64,000 nt of DNA from Maribacter litoralis. GTDB taxonomy: Bacteria > Bacteroidota > Bacteroidia > Flavobacteriales > Flavobacteriaceae. Within the stretch, counting starts at the first letter, position 1; the number at the start of each line of letters is the position of its first letter. The stretch spans positions 180,352 through 244,351 of the forward strand of contig NZ_QCZD01000005.1 in assembly GCF_003075045.1 (NCBI RefSeq), given 5' to 3'. The notes under the pieces are model-generated. The model was not told the DNA's origin, ran no database searches, and was given only the letters and a program-made list of their open reading frames with translations. Shown here piece by piece: positions 26,870 to 36,457 of the stretch. The translations under genes and the position numbers were made by a program.

Positions 26870-28006
26870 TTGAAAACCATTTCAGCACCTACTAAAATTT
26901 GGCTTTCCTCTCCACACATGGGAGGCACTGAACAAGATTTTGTCAAAGAGGCTTTTGATACCAACTGGATAGCTCCTTTAGGTCCAAATGTGAATGCTTT
27001 TGAAAAAGCAATACAAGAGAAGCTTGGAGAAGATATTCATGTAGCTGCATTAAGTTCTGGTACGGCGGCTATTCACTTGGGGTTAGAATTGTTGGGTGTA
27101 GGTAAAGGTGATGAAGTCATTTGTCAAAGTTTTACCTTTTCAGCATCTGCAAACCCTATTTCTTATTTGGGTGCTACTCCGGTATTTGTGGATAGCGAGG
27201 TTGAAACATGGAACATGTCGCCCAATTTATTAAGAAAGGCGATTGAAACAAGAATTGATGCGGGTAAAAAGCCTAAGGCAATTATAGCGGTTCACTTATA
27301 TGGTATGCCTTATAAAGTAACCGAAATAAGAAAAATTGCAGATGAATTTAAAATTCCTGTTTTAGAGGATAGTGCCGAAGCGTTAGGGAGTACCTTTAAC
27401 AATATTGCTTGTGGTACTTTTGGCGATATAGGTATATTGTCATTTAATGGAAATAAAATTATAACTACCTCTGGTGGAGGTGCCTTAGTCTCAAAAAACA
27501 AAAACCATACCGATAGGGCTATATTTTTGGCAACACAGGCTAGAGATGAGGCGCCACACTATCAACATTCGAATATAGGGTATAATTATAGAATGAGTAA
27601 TGTGCTAGCGGGTATTGGTCGTGGGCAAATGCAAGTTTTGAAGGATAGAGTAAGCGCTCGCAGGGCCAATTTCTTATATTATAGAGAGCATTTAGAACAA
27701 TTTGCTGAAATTGAATTTCTAGACGAACCGGTAGGGTATTTCTCGAATCGATGGTTAAGTTGTATCTTAACACCGTCATTTGAAACAAGAGAACAGCTTA
27801 GATTGGCACTTTTAGAAGAGAATGTTGAATCGAGACCATTATGGAAACCTTTGCATTTACAGCCTGTTTTTAGCGACACCCCACATTTTGTGGATGGAAC
27901 CTCTGAAACATTATTTGATAGGGGTCTCTGTTTGCCTAGTGGTTCTAATCTGACTAGTGAAGAATTGGAACGTATAGTAACAACCATCAAAACCGTTTTA
28001 TCATGA
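26870..28006 (+). CDS. DegT/DnrJ/EryC1 sugar aminotransferase
   Basis: A 378-residue PLP enzyme. The cofactor site is visible as SSGTAAIHLGL, LEDSAEALGS (D167 and nearby) and the aldimine lysine K196 in SFNGNKIITTSGGG. This is the PglE/WbpE-like pattern that aminates a UDP-4-keto or 3-keto sugar using glutamate. Translation must start at TTG 26870-26872, because an in-frame stop lies 9 bases upstream and no ATG precedes the conserved N-terminus. It overlaps the next gene by 4 bases (ATGA). With the dehydratase after it, it should make a 4-amino-4,6-dideoxy sugar; no matching acetyltransferase gene is seen here. Confidence 0.9.
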   Translation: MKTISAPTKIWLSSPHMGGTEQDFVKEAFDTNWIAPLGPNVNAFEKAIQEKLGEDIHVAALSSGTAAIHLGLELLGVGKGDEVICQSFTFSASANPISYLGATPVFVDSEVETWNMSPNLLRKAIETRIDAGKKPKAIIAVHLYGMPYKVTEIRKIADEFKIPVLEDSAEALGSTFNNIACGTFGDIGILSFNGNKIITTSGGGALVSKNKNHTDRAIFLATQARDEAPHYQHSNIGYNYRMSNVLAGIGRGQMQVLKDRVSARRANFLYYREHLEQFAEIEFLDEPVGYFSNRWLSCILTPSFETREQLRLALLEENVESRPLWKPLHLQPVFSDTPHFVDGTSETLFDRGLCLPSGSNLTSEELERIVTTIKTVLS

Positions 28007-28854
28007 TACAAAAGTACCTTAGTTATAATGCGCAACGTTACGCTTCTAAATGGCTAGTGTTGGGTATAGATTTACTTACGGTAGTTTTTTCATTTGTACT
28101 ATCTTATTTTATTCGTTTTAATTTAACCTTAAATTTTGATATTCATAATTTTTTGGTTCAAATTCCATTGGTGGCAATATCCTCTTTAATTGCCTTTTTA
28201 ATTGTTGGTTCGTATAAGGGTGTTGTACGACATACCGGAGTACGCGATGTCTATAATATTTTTAATGCAGTTTGTTTTTTTAGTATCCTTGTAATATTTG
28301 TGGTCTTAACCAATAGACAATTAGGAATGTTGGATGAATTTACCATTCCTTTGTCCATCATAATCATTAATAGTTTAATTACTTTTATTGGATTGGTAGC
28401 TTCTCGTTTTGTTTTTAAATCGTTTTATAACAAGATGAATAGTAATATTAAGGTTACAAAGAATATTATTATTTATGGTGCGGGCGACTCTGGTGTTTTA
28501 ACACATAGTGCCATAGCAAATAATACGAGAAGTAGATATAAAGTAATAGGATATATAGACAGAGATGCCAAAAAAATAGGTAAAAATATTAATGGAGTAC
28601 CTGTTTTTGGTAGAAGAACCTTGACCGAAGCGTTCATAGTAAAAAATAATATCTCTGAAATTATATTTTCTATCCAGAATATTGACTCTATAAAGTTAAG
28701 AAAAACTGTTGAGGGTCTTGTTGATTTACCGATTGTGGTTAAAATTGTACCACCAATAGAAGATTGGATCAATGGTGAGCTTAAGGTTTCTCAAATTAAG
28801 CAGGTACAAATAGAAGACTTGTTGGATAGAGCGCCCATTACTATAAAAAAATAG
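28003..28854 (+). CDS. N-terminal part of a CapD/PglF-type nucleotide-sugar 4,6-dehydratase (frameshifted)
   Basis: This 283-residue frame holds the membrane part (about four helices within residues 15-130) and the first Rossmann-like module (NIIIYGAGDSGVLTHSA) of large CapD/WbpM/PglF proteins. It ends IEDLLDRAPITIKK at TAG 28852-28854, exactly where such proteins normally run on into the catalytic domain. The catalytic domain is encoded by the next frame, offset by one base. Removing one A from the seven-A run at 28845-28851 fuses both parts as ...PITIKNSKIAMELMNKSI... with no stop. So this is one gene broken by a one-base insertion, a sequencing error or a slippage site. Confidence 0.85.
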   Translation: MIQKYLSYNAQRYASKWLVLGIDLLTVVFSFVLSYFIRFNLTLNFDIHNFLVQIPLVAISSLIAFLIVGSYKGVVRHTGVRDVYNIFNAVCFFSILVIFVVLTNRQLGMLDEFTIPLSIIIINSLITFIGLVASRFVFKSFYNKMNSNIKVTKNIIIYGAGDSGVLTHSAIANNTRSRYKVIGYIDRDAKKIGKNINGVPVFGRRTLTEAFIVKNNISEIIFSIQNIDSIKLRKTVEGLVDLPIVVKIVPPIEDWINGELKVSQIKQVQIEDLLDRAPITIKK

Positions 28855-28864
28855 TAAGATAGCC

Positions 28865-29947
28865 ATGGAGTTAATGAATAAATCTATTATGGTTACGGGC
28901 GGGGCAGGATCAATTGGAAGTGAAATTGTACGTCAAATATGTAATTACTCTTATAATTCACTAATTGTTTTAGATTCTGCAGAATCTGCTTTGTATGATC
29001 TTCAGCAAGAATTAAAGCAAAATGGCTTTCATAATTTTATTCCTATTGTAACCGATATTCGTGATAAGAATAGAATGAATGCTTTATTTAGCGAGCATAA
29101 ACCTAATATAGTTTTTCATGCAGCTGCTTATAAGCATGTTCCGTTAATGGAATATAATTCTTATGAGGCTATTAAAATTAATGTTGGAGGAACTAAAAAT
29201 GTAGCGGACCTTTCTATTTTGCATGGTGTTGAAAAATTTGTTTTTGTTTCTACGGACAAGGCAGTAAACCCTACTAACGTCATGGGAGCCACTAAGAGAG
29301 TTGCAGAAATGTATATTAGTTGTATGCAGAAGGAAAATAAAACCAAGTTCATTACAACTCGTTTTGGAAATGTATTAGGTTCTAATGGTTCTGTGATACC
29401 TTTATTTAGAAAACAAATTGAAAAAGGTGGTCCGTTGACCTTAACCCATAAAGAAATTACTAGATATTTTATGACCATACCGGAAGCTTCTCAACTAGTT
29501 TTGGAAGCAGGAGCTATGGGTGAAGGAGGGGAAATATTTATATTCGATATGGGTGAATCGGTGAAAATCTTTGATTTGGCCAAAAATATGATCAAACTTT
29601 CTGGGCTTAAGTATCCGGAGGATATAGACATAAAAATCACTGGTTTACGACCAGGAGAAAAGCTTTACGAAGAATTGTTGGCCAATGGTGAAAATACTTT
29701 ACCGACATATCATCAGAAAATTAAAATTAGCAAAGTACGTGATGTGGAGTATGCTAAAGTGAGATCTAAAATTGATGAACTGTGTATTACCAATATGTTT
29801 TTTAGTGGTAATACAATTAAATTGATGAAAGAAATAGTTCCGGAATACGTGTCTCAAAATTCTGATTTTTGCGAATTGGATGCAGCTAAAAAGGATTTAA
29901 GTGACAAAGCTTCAAAAATTGCTAAACTAAAAATTGTCCAACCATAA
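28865..29947 (+). CDS. C-terminal catalytic part of a CapD/PglF-type nucleotide-sugar 4,6-dehydratase (frameshifted)
   Basis: A 360-residue frame with the catalytic short-chain dehydrogenase domain: VTGGAGSIGSEIVRQI binds NAD, HAAAYKHVPLME and FVSTDKAVNPTNVMGATKRVAE carry the active site (the Met-for-Tyr type seen in PglF/WbpM enzymes), and RFGNVLGSNGSVIPLF and GEIFIFDMGESVKI follow. It dehydrates a UDP-N-acetylhexosamine to the 4-keto-6-deoxy sugar used by the aminotransferase. The apparent ATG at 28865 is probably internal to the intact gene (see the N-terminal half). Alone it could still fold, as soluble FlaA1/PseB-like enzymes do. Confidence 0.88.
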   Translation: MELMNKSIMVTGGAGSIGSEIVRQICNYSYNSLIVLDSAESALYDLQQELKQNGFHNFIPIVTDIRDKNRMNALFSEHKPNIVFHAAAYKHVPLMEYNSYEAIKINVGGTKNVADLSILHGVEKFVFVSTDKAVNPTNVMGATKRVAEMYISCMQKENKTKFITTRFGNVLGSNGSVIPLFRKQIEKGGPLTLTHKEITRYFMTIPEASQLVLEAGAMGEGGEIFIFDMGESVKIFDLAKNMIKLSGLKYPEDIDIKITGLRPGEKLYEELLANGENTLPTYHQKIKISKVRDVEYAKVRSKIDELCITNMFFSGNTIKLMKEIVPEYVSQNSDFCELDAAKKDLSDKASKIAKLKIVQP

Positions 29948-29979
29948 AATTGACAACTATAAATTAATTAAATAGAAAT

Positions 29980-30756
29980 ATGAGAACACTAAAGCATTTT
30001 TTACGACTACCATTTTTTCTTATAATATTAGTAATTTTTATGGGCTCATGTGGGTCGAGTGAAGATATAGTATATTTTCAAGATGCTGCTGACTATGAAA
30101 CTATTGTGAGTGATAATAGTCATAAAAATACTTTTAAAATTGATGACGTAATCGGTATTAATGTGTCAACATTGGATCCGACGGCCAGTATACCATTTAA
30201 TTTGTTCTCAACCGCAGGCGAAGGCAGTTATAGCCAGCCACAGCAGTTAGATTATATTGTGGATAAAAATGGAGAAATAGATTTTCCGGTTTTAGGAGCC
30301 ATAAAAATAGTAGGACTAACACCTGAAGAGACTAAACAACTTTTAAGTGAAAAATTGCTACCATATCTAAAAGATCCGATTATTAATATTCGATTAAGAA
30401 ATTTTACCGTTACCGTTTTGGGTGAGGTTAATCGCCCTGGTACCTATCAGGTGAATGGAGAGCAGATAACGGTATTAGAAGCTATTGGTCTAGCCAATGA
30501 CCTTGGAATAAAAGGTAAGCGTGATAATGTACTTGTTATAAGGGATTTCAATGGAACCAAAGTGTATACACGTATTGACCTTACAAAGAAAGCTTCTTTA
30601 AATTCACCTGTATATTATTTGACTCAAAATGATGTTGTATATGTAGAACCGAATAAATCTGCGGTTTCGCAGTCTACATTAGATAATCGGGCAGGACTAA
30701 CCGTGTCGATTGCATCTTTAGTCATTACTACAGCAGTTATTCTTCTTACAAGATAA
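29980..30756 (+). CDS. wza: Polysaccharide export lipoprotein (Wza/OPX family)
   Basis: A 258-residue outer-membrane export protein. The signal peptide ends at lipobox Cys24 (IFMGSCGSSED). A Poly_export domain follows (about 45-145, with YKIDDVIGINVS-like FKIDDVIGINVSTLDP and VDKNGEIDFPVLG), then a SLBB domain (about 146-225, VLGEVNRPGTYQVNGEQITVLEAIG). The C-terminus is one hydrophobic helix, as in other short Bacteroidota members. It forms the export channel partner of Wzc, encoded 33 bases downstream. Confidence 0.93.
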   Translation: MRTLKHFLRLPFFLIILVIFMGSCGSSEDIVYFQDAADYETIVSDNSHKNTFKIDDVIGINVSTLDPTASIPFNLFSTAGEGSYSQPQQLDYIVDKNGEIDFPVLGAIKIVGLTPEETKQLLSEKLLPYLKDPIINIRLRNFTVTVLGEVNRPGTYQVNGEQITVLEAIGLANDLGIKGKRDNVLVIRDFNGTKVYTRIDLTKKASLNSPVYYLTQNDVVYVEPNKSAVSQSTLDNRAGLTVSIASLVITTAVILLTR

Positions 30757-30789
30757 TACAGGAATCTTTACATCATTACTTAATTTACT

Positions 30790-33156
30790 ATGAGTTTTTC
30801 AGAAAAGAAAGAGGATATTAAGAATATTATTGAAACTTATGCCAAACATTGGAAATGGTTTATTTTATGTGGTCTATTAGCTATAGTTGCTGCCTATTTT
30901 AATATTAGATACACCATTCCTGAATATAATGTACAATCTCAGATACAGATAGTTCAAGAAAAAAATTCAGGTAGTGAGCTTGGGGTTTTTCAAGATTTGA
31001 ATATAATGGGTGGAACATCTAAACAGGTAGAGGATGAAATAGAGATTTTAGGTTCTAGGTCTAATTTTATTGAAGTGGTTAAAGAATTAGGGGCAAATAT
31101 TACGATAAAGGCTTTAGGAAATGTCATTAATTCTGAAGTATATACTAATCCTCCAATCAAGATTAATTTTATTTCAGCAGATTCTATTGTTTATAATTCT
31201 AGATACAGTTTTTTCATTGAGTTTACTTCTGCAACTACATTTAGTTTTACGGAAACAGAGGGAACTCCTCCAAGAATATATTCTTTTGGAAATGGTATAC
31301 CAACTTCAATGGGAGACATGGTAATTACACCTAATGTTAAGGATCCAAAGGGATTAATTGGTAAAGACTATCATGTTTCAATAAACACGGTTGAGAGTGT
31401 AGCAAGGGCATTTAAAGCTGCAGTTTCGATTTCTGTAACAGAAGAATTTTCAAACATTTTAAATGTTTCTATGGTAAGTCCTATACCGGAAAAAGCAAGA
31501 AATATTATTGACAAATTAATAGAAGTTTATAATAGAAACGCAGTAGAGGAAAAGCGCCGTATAGCAGATACTACTTCGGAGTTTATCAATAATCGAATTC
31601 AGTTGATATCCGGTACCTTAACTAATGTCGATAAAGATGCACAAGAATTATTGACAGAGAAGGGGATGACCGGTTCTGGAATTGAGGTTGGTGCTGCTGT
31701 ACAAGTTAGTGCGAGTAGCCGGCAGAGTTTAGAAAATGCCAAGGTACAGCTTGAAATGGTTAGTGGTTTAAAAGATTATGTGAGCGGTGAAACAGGTTAT
31801 GATGAAATGCCTGTAGTAGATGTGGGAAGTGGAGCCTTAAGCCAAGCTACAATACAATATAATACATTAGTAGCAGAGCGTAAACGTTTATTAAAGAGTG
31901 CTGATGAAAGAAATCCAATGATTGTTAATTTAGATGAACAATTAGATGGTATTAAAAGTACAATGCAGTCCAGTTTAAATTCCCTTGAACGCAATGTTGG
32001 TATGAACGTTAGTACACTTCAAAGTCAATTAGGTAGAATTCAAGGAACTATCTATTCTGCACCAGAAAATCAAAGAGAATTAAGAAACATTACAAGAAAA
32101 CAAGAAACTACAGAATCACTTTATTTGTATTTGTTACAAAAAAGAGAAGAGTCACAGATTGCATTTGCGTCTGCAGCTCCAAAATCTAATATTATAGATA
32201 AAGCTTTTGTGTCGAGTCCTACTCCGGTAAAACCCAAAAAGACTATTACTTATTTAGCTTCTTTAATGCTTGGGTTATTATTGCCGTTTGGATTAATTTT
32301 TGTAAAAGACCAGTTAGATACTAAGATACACAATAAGCATAGTTTAGAGGTTCTTTTAAAAGATATACCAGTTTTAGGGGAATTACCTAGACTTTCAAAA
32401 AAAGATAATAAGATTATTATTAATGACGATCGTTCAGTTTTAGCAGAAGCTTTAAGGATAATTAGGACTAATCTAGATTTCCTTATAAAAACTAAACATG
32501 CCACTAATCAGAATAAAAATAATATTATTTACGTAACTTCAAGTACGCCCGGAGAAGGAAAAACCTTTGTTTCTACAAATCTTTCAATGATTTTAGCGAG
32601 TACGGATAAAAAAGTTTTATTGGTTGGGGCTGATATAAGAAATCCAAAATTATATACTTTTTTCTCTGGAGATTCAGTGGATAAGCTAAAGACACCTTCA
32701 AGAAATAAGGATGCAGGTTTAACAGAATATCTTTTGGATGATTCAATAAATACTAAGGATATTATTAGACCTATGTTAGTACATCATAATACAATAGATG
32801 TTATCTACTCAGGGAAAATTCCGCCAAATCCGGCAGAGCTTCTTATGAGCTCTAAAGTTGAGAGGTTGTTAGATGAAGTTTCGGAATTGTACGATTATGT
32901 TATAGTGGATACAGCACCTATGATGGTGGTGAGCGATACCTTGTTAATAGCTCCTTATGCTAATCATATTATATATGTAACGAGAGCAGGGGTTACTGAT
33001 GAAGCCGCTGTAAAATTCCCGATTAATCTTCGTGATGAAGGCAAATTAAAAGGTATATCTTTTGTTGTCAATGATGTTACTTTAGATGAATTAGGATATG
33101 GAGGGAAATACGGTTATGGATATAGCAAAACAAGTAAAAAATGGTGGAAATTTTAA
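30790..33156 (+). CDS. wzc: Polysaccharide co-polymerase and tyrosine autokinase (Wzc)
   Basis: A 788-residue inner-membrane protein. A Wzz domain with an N-terminal helix (about 20-40) is followed by a large periplasmic part with coiled-coil segments (about 240-460) and a second helix (about 485-505). The cytoplasmic BY-kinase domain has Walker A STPGEGKTFVSTN (about 585), Walker A' LLVGADIRNPK (about 615) and Walker B YVIVDTAP. The C-terminal tail YGGKYGYGYSKTSKKWW is the tyrosine cluster that is autophosphorylated. It controls chain length and export with Wza. It converges on the phosphatase gene 9 bases away. Confidence 0.94.
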   Translation: MSFSEKKEDIKNIIETYAKHWKWFILCGLLAIVAAYFNIRYTIPEYNVQSQIQIVQEKNSGSELGVFQDLNIMGGTSKQVEDEIEILGSRSNFIEVVKELGANITIKALGNVINSEVYTNPPIKINFISADSIVYNSRYSFFIEFTSATTFSFTETEGTPPRIYSFGNGIPTSMGDMVITPNVKDPKGLIGKDYHVSINTVESVARAFKAAVSISVTEEFSNILNVSMVSPIPEKARNIIDKLIEVYNRNAVEEKRRIADTTSEFINNRIQLISGTLTNVDKDAQELLTEKGMTGSGIEVGAAVQVSASSRQSLENAKVQLEMVSGLKDYVSGETGYDEMPVVDVGSGALSQATIQYNTLVAERKRLLKSADERNPMIVNLDEQLDGIKSTMQSSLNSLERNVGMNVSTLQSQLGRIQGTIYSAPENQRELRNITRKQETTESLYLYLLQKREESQIAFASAAPKSNIIDKAFVSSPTPVKPKKTITYLASLMLGLLLPFGLIFVKDQLDTKIHNKHSLEVLLKDIPVLGELPRLSKKDNKIIINDDRSVLAEALRIIRTNLDFLIKTKHATNQNKNNIIYVTSSTPGEGKTFVSTNLSMILASTDKKVLLVGADIRNPKLYTFFSGDSVDKLKTPSRNKDAGLTEYLLDDSINTKDIIRPMLVHHNTIDVIYSGKIPPNPAELLMSSKVERLLDEVSELYDYVIVDTAPMMVVSDTLLIAPYANHIIYVTRAGVTDEAAVKFPINLRDEGKLKGISFVVNDVTLDELGYGGKYGYGYSKTSKKWWKF

Positions 33157-33165
33157 ATAATTAAT

Positions 33166-33906
33166 TTACTTAAAATTATAAATCGTTTTTTCAATAACAG
33201 GTTTAATAAGCATCAATGTTTTTTCGTTGATGCTTATTTTTTTTAACTCTTGTAACTGAGATACTTTGTGAATATCAGAAGCCAAGAAATCGAATTGATT
33301 ACTCTTTAATAACCATAATGCTGCTTGTTTTACCTCTTTACCATAGTATTCAGTTAGTGATAATATATTCATTTGAAACAGTAGACCCATCTCTTTAAAT
33401 CGAGAATAGCTACTTAGATTTTTATGCAAATATGCATATCGCTCAGGATGAGCAAAAATTGGAAATAAGCCAGAGCTCTTTATTTTTTGAACAGCACTAT
33501 CAAAATTTATCGAAGCCTGTAAATAAGACATTTCAATTAGCAGGTAGTTTTTGGACAACGGCATCACATTATTCTCGCTTAAAATTGATTCAAAACCCGA
33601 ATCTATCATGTGTTCTGCAGCAGCGTCAATGTTAATATGCTCAAGATTATTCATCTTCAAAGCATTCCTTAATAACGATAACGAACTTTGAATAGTTGTA
33701 GGAGTATTGGGATAATAATTCTCCATTATATGAGGGGTGCAAATGAAATCTTTTACCCCAAATTCGTTAAAACCTTTAATTAGTTCAATAGATTCTTCAA
33801 CTGTTTTTGCACCATCATCAATACCCGGTAATATGTGGTTGTGAATATCTATAAACCCTTCAAGATGATCAATTAAAAAATGTTTTTTAGAAAAAAAGTT
33901 GAACAT
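33166..33906 (-). CDS. PHP-type tyrosine-protein phosphatase (CpsB/YwqE family)
   Basis: A 246-residue metal-dependent phosphatase of the polymerase and histidinol phosphatase fold. Metal ligands are visible in DIHNHILPGIDDGAKT (D20, H22, H24, D30-D31), ICTPHIMENYY, FPIFAHPERYAYL and FLASDIHKVS. It should remove phosphate from the tyrosine tail of Wzc and so reset the export cycle. It is convergent with wzc rather than in the same operon, which allows separate control. Length is normal. Confidence 0.93.
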   Translation of the reverse strand: MFNFFSKKHFLIDHLEGFIDIHNHILPGIDDGAKTVEESIELIKGFNEFGVKDFICTPHIMENYYPNTPTTIQSSLSLLRNALKMNNLEHINIDAAAEHMIDSGFESILSENNVMPLSKNYLLIEMSYLQASINFDSAVQKIKSSGLFPIFAHPERYAYLHKNLSSYSRFKEMGLLFQMNILSLTEYYGKEVKQAALWLLKSNQFDFLASDIHKVSQLQELKKISINEKTLMLIKPVIEKTIYNFK

Positions 33907-34037
33907 AAATTTGAATTAGATTTTAATTATTTACCGATACAGGAATTATCTTATCAATAAATATAGTGCCTCAGGTGAATTGAGGTACAATAAGTCTTGA
34001 AAAGTGTACGGAAATTAGCATAATAGCATTTTGATAA

Positions 34038-34068
34038 GGTAAAATTAAGTAATCACCCTTAATTTACC
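34038..34068 (-). terminator. Possible terminator after murQ
   Basis: An inverted repeat GGTAAAATTAAG/CTTAATTTACC with one bulged A and an 8-base loop lies 46 bases after the murQ stop in the direction of transcription. The T-run is short, so this is a weaker call. The rest of 33907-34113 holds no gene I can support; it must carry the promoter of the phosphatase gene. Confidence 0.4.
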
Positions 34069-34113
34069 TAAGTATGCAATCTACGTTCTATTTTAATTCT
34101 ATGTGTGCTTATT

Positions 34114-34929
34114 TTATTGTTTATAGTACTCAATCGATTTTCTAACGCTACCATGTTCCAATAATAGGGATTTAGCAAGATTCTCATCTATTTCTAATTC
34201 TTCCATTATCATTTTTGTGCCACGGTCAAACAGTTTTTTATTGGATAGTTGCATGTCTACCATTTTGTTTCCTTTAACTCTACCGAGATTGATCATGATA
34301 GATGTGGAAATCATGTTTAGTACTAACTTTTGGGCCGTACCCGCTTTCATTCTTGTACTTCCTGTTACAAATTCTGGACCTACAATTAATTCCATAGGGC
34401 ATTTTGCTATTTTGGAAACTAATGAATTTGTGTTGCATGATATGCTTCCTGTAAGTACGCCATTGGCATTAGCAGCTTTTAACCCTCCAATCACATAGGG
34501 TGTTGAGCCCGATGCCGCTATACCTAGTAATACATCGTTTTCATTAATCTTATAAACTTCAAGGTCTTTCCAAGCCATAGTTTCATCATCCTCGGCATTT
34601 TCAACAGCTTTTCTTAATGCCCTGTCTCCGCCGGCGATTAAACCAATAATCCAATCATCTGAAACCCCAAATGTTGGTGGACATTCAGAAGCATCTAAAA
34701 CTCCAAGTCTACCGCTTGTACCGGCACCAATGTAAAATAATCTACCTCCTTTTTTCATTCTAACTAATGTTTGCTCAACAAAGTTTTGAATGGAGGGGAT
34801 GGCTCTTTCTATAGCTAACGGAACGGACTTGTCTTCTTGATTCATGCTAACAAGTAACTCGTTAACGGTCATTTTTTCTAAGTCGTCATAATTTGATGAT
34901 TGTTCTGTTGTTGGTTTAAGTGTATTCAT
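34114..34929 (-). CDS. murQ: N-acetylmuramic acid 6-phosphate etherase
   Basis: A 271-residue SIS-fold etherase that cleaves the lactyl ether of MurNAc-6-phosphate to give GlcNAc-6-phosphate and D-lactate. Diagnostic blocks are YIGAGTSGRLGVLDASECPPTFG (E82, the family's catalytic glutamate position), GGDRALRKAVENAEDD, ASGSTPYVIGGL and GSTRMKAGTAQKLVLNMIST. The gene follows the symporter by 4 bases and is last in a susC-susD-symporter-murQ unit. It therefore belongs to a cell-wall sugar utilisation locus. No MurNAc kinase gene, which should feed it, is visible nearby. Confidence 0.95.
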   Translation of the reverse strand: MNTLKPTTEQSSNYDDLEKMTVNELLVSMNQEDKSVPLAIERAIPSIQNFVEQTLVRMKKGGRLFYIGAGTSGRLGVLDASECPPTFGVSDDWIIGLIAGGDRALRKAVENAEDDETMAWKDLEVYKINENDVLLGIAASGSTPYVIGGLKAANANGVLTGSISCNTNSLVSKIAKCPMELIVGPEFVTGSTRMKAGTAQKLVLNMISTSIMINLGRVKGNKMVDMQLSNKKLFDRGTKMIMEELEIDENLAKSLLLEHGSVRKSIEYYKQ

Positions 34930-34933
34930 ATTT

Positions 34934-36382
34934 TTATTTTTTTATAAGCAATAAGCCTATTACGGTTAAGCTTGCATTGACTGCTATGTTTATAAATCCG
35001 AAATCGAAGTTGAATGTATTTATAGAAAATTGACCCAATAGGTAAGTGATTATCGGTGCGGATAAGCAAACAATAGGAACCCATTTGTCTTTTAATTTTA
35101 TTTTGGAAAACATGCCTAGAAGGTATAGTCCTAGTAATGGTCCGTAGGTATAACCGGCAACTTTAAAAATTAGTGAGATTACATCTCCTTTACTATTTGA
35201 AAAAGATAGTATGATGACAAATATGATACAGGAGAATAGTACAATGACTAAATTCTTTAATTGCTTTTTTCTTTTGCTCGATTTGTTTGAAATATCTAAA
35301 AAATCGTAAGTGAATGATGTGGTTAAAGCGGTAAGCGCAGAATCAACACTAGAAAACGAAGCTGCTATAATCCCTAGAATAAAGAATATACCCGCTAAAG
35401 TACCAAGATGATTTAGAGCAAGGTTAGGAAAAAGGTTGTCGGTATTTAAAAACAATCCATTTTCGCCCTTGGGTAATAGTATGCCCATTTCGCTTGCATA
35501 GATATACATTAACACACCAAGCCCCATAAATAGAAACTGTGTCATTGCTAAAATGATACTGTAGGTCAAGGTGTTTTTTTGAGCATCCCAAACATTTTTA
35601 CAGGTTAGGGTTTTTTGCATCATATTTTGATCAAGACCGATCATGGCAATTGCTACCAAGACACCGGCAATAAACTGTTTGTAGAAATTATTTCCTGATT
35701 CAGGTTCCCAATTGAATATTTTAAAATATTCGTGTGTGGTTATACGTTCAAAAGATTCGCTGATACTCAAATCTAATGTATTTATTATCGTATATATTGT
35801 AATTGAAGCTCCCAATATTAAAAATATGGTTTGCATAGTATCTGTCCATACAATGGTTTTAATACCGGATTTGTTAGTGTATAGCCATACCAGTATTAGG
35901 ATAATGATAATGGTTACATAAAATGGGACATTGAAATAGTCAAAAACTGCATATTGTAGAATTTTGGCGGCTAACATTAATCGTAATGCCGCACCAAAAG
36001 ATTGAGATACCAGAAAGAATAGTGATCCCGTTTTATACGTGTTATTTCCAAATCTCACTTTGAGAAAGGTATAGATGGAAACAAGTTTAAGTTTGTAGTA
36101 TAAAGGAGTTAATACAAAGGCGATAAAAAAATAACCTACGATATTACCAAGTATAAATTGATAGAAGTAAAAGTTGTTGTTGGCTACCATACCGGGCAGA
36201 GAAACAAAGGTGACTCCAGATAAGCCTGCGCCTACCATGCCGAATGCGACCAAATACCAAGGAGATTTTTTGTCGCCTGTAAAGAATGTATCATCGCTAT
36301 TTTTCTTTGATGTGAAGTATGATATGATCATAAGTAGACCAAAGTAAAAAGCAATTATAAAAATGATCGTTGTTGGTTTCAA
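34934..36382 (-). CDS. Sodium:solute symporter (SSS family)
   Basis: A 482-residue inner-membrane transporter with about 13 hydrophobic segments. Blocks such as GDKKSPWYLVAFGMVGAGLSGVTFVS, TDTMQTIFLILG, IGLDQNMMQKTLTCKN and GIIAASFSSVDSALTALTTSF are typical of the family. By context it imports the sugar delivered by SusCD, probably MurNAc; a related symporter (MurT) is known next to murQ in Tannerella forsythia. Translation starts at TTG 36380-36382: an in-frame stop lies a few codons upstream and no ATG is available before the first helix. Confidence 0.9.
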   Translation of the reverse strand: MKPTTIIFIIAFYFGLLMIISYFTSKKNSDDTFFTGDKKSPWYLVAFGMVGAGLSGVTFVSLPGMVANNNFYFYQFILGNIVGYFFIAFVLTPLYYKLKLVSIYTFLKVRFGNNTYKTGSLFFLVSQSFGAALRLMLAAKILQYAVFDYFNVPFYVTIIIILILVWLYTNKSGIKTIVWTDTMQTIFLILGASITIYTIINTLDLSISESFERITTHEYFKIFNWEPESGNNFYKQFIAGVLVAIAMIGLDQNMMQKTLTCKNVWDAQKNTLTYSIILAMTQFLFMGLGVLMYIYASEMGILLPKGENGLFLNTDNLFPNLALNHLGTLAGIFFILGIIAASFSSVDSALTALTTSFTYDFLDISNKSSKRKKQLKNLVIVLFSCIIFVIILSFSNSKGDVISLIFKVAGYTYGPLLGLYLLGMFSKIKLKDKWVPIVCLSAPIITYLLGQFSINTFNFDFGFINIAVNASLTVIGLLLIKK

Positions 36383-36399
36383 TAGGTATTATCATTTAA

Positions 36400-36431
36400 A
36401 AATTGGGACAGTATAGAAACTGTCCCAATTT
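36400..36431 (-). terminator. Strong hairpin between susD and the symporter gene
   Basis: Perfect 13-base inverted repeat AAATTGGGACAGT/ACTGTCCCAATTT with a 6-base loop, followed by a short T-run on the minus strand. It starts 27 bases after the susD stop. It may terminate part of the transcripts or protect the 3' end of susCD mRNA, so that more SusCD than symporter and MurQ is made. Confidence 0.65.
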
Positions 36432-36457
36432 AGATAGTGGTTGTTGAATTTAACTTC

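Noticed and set aside
27679..28035. Minus-strand frame of 118 residues
   Set aside because: Lies wholly over the aminotransferase gene and the start of the dehydratase, both well supported.
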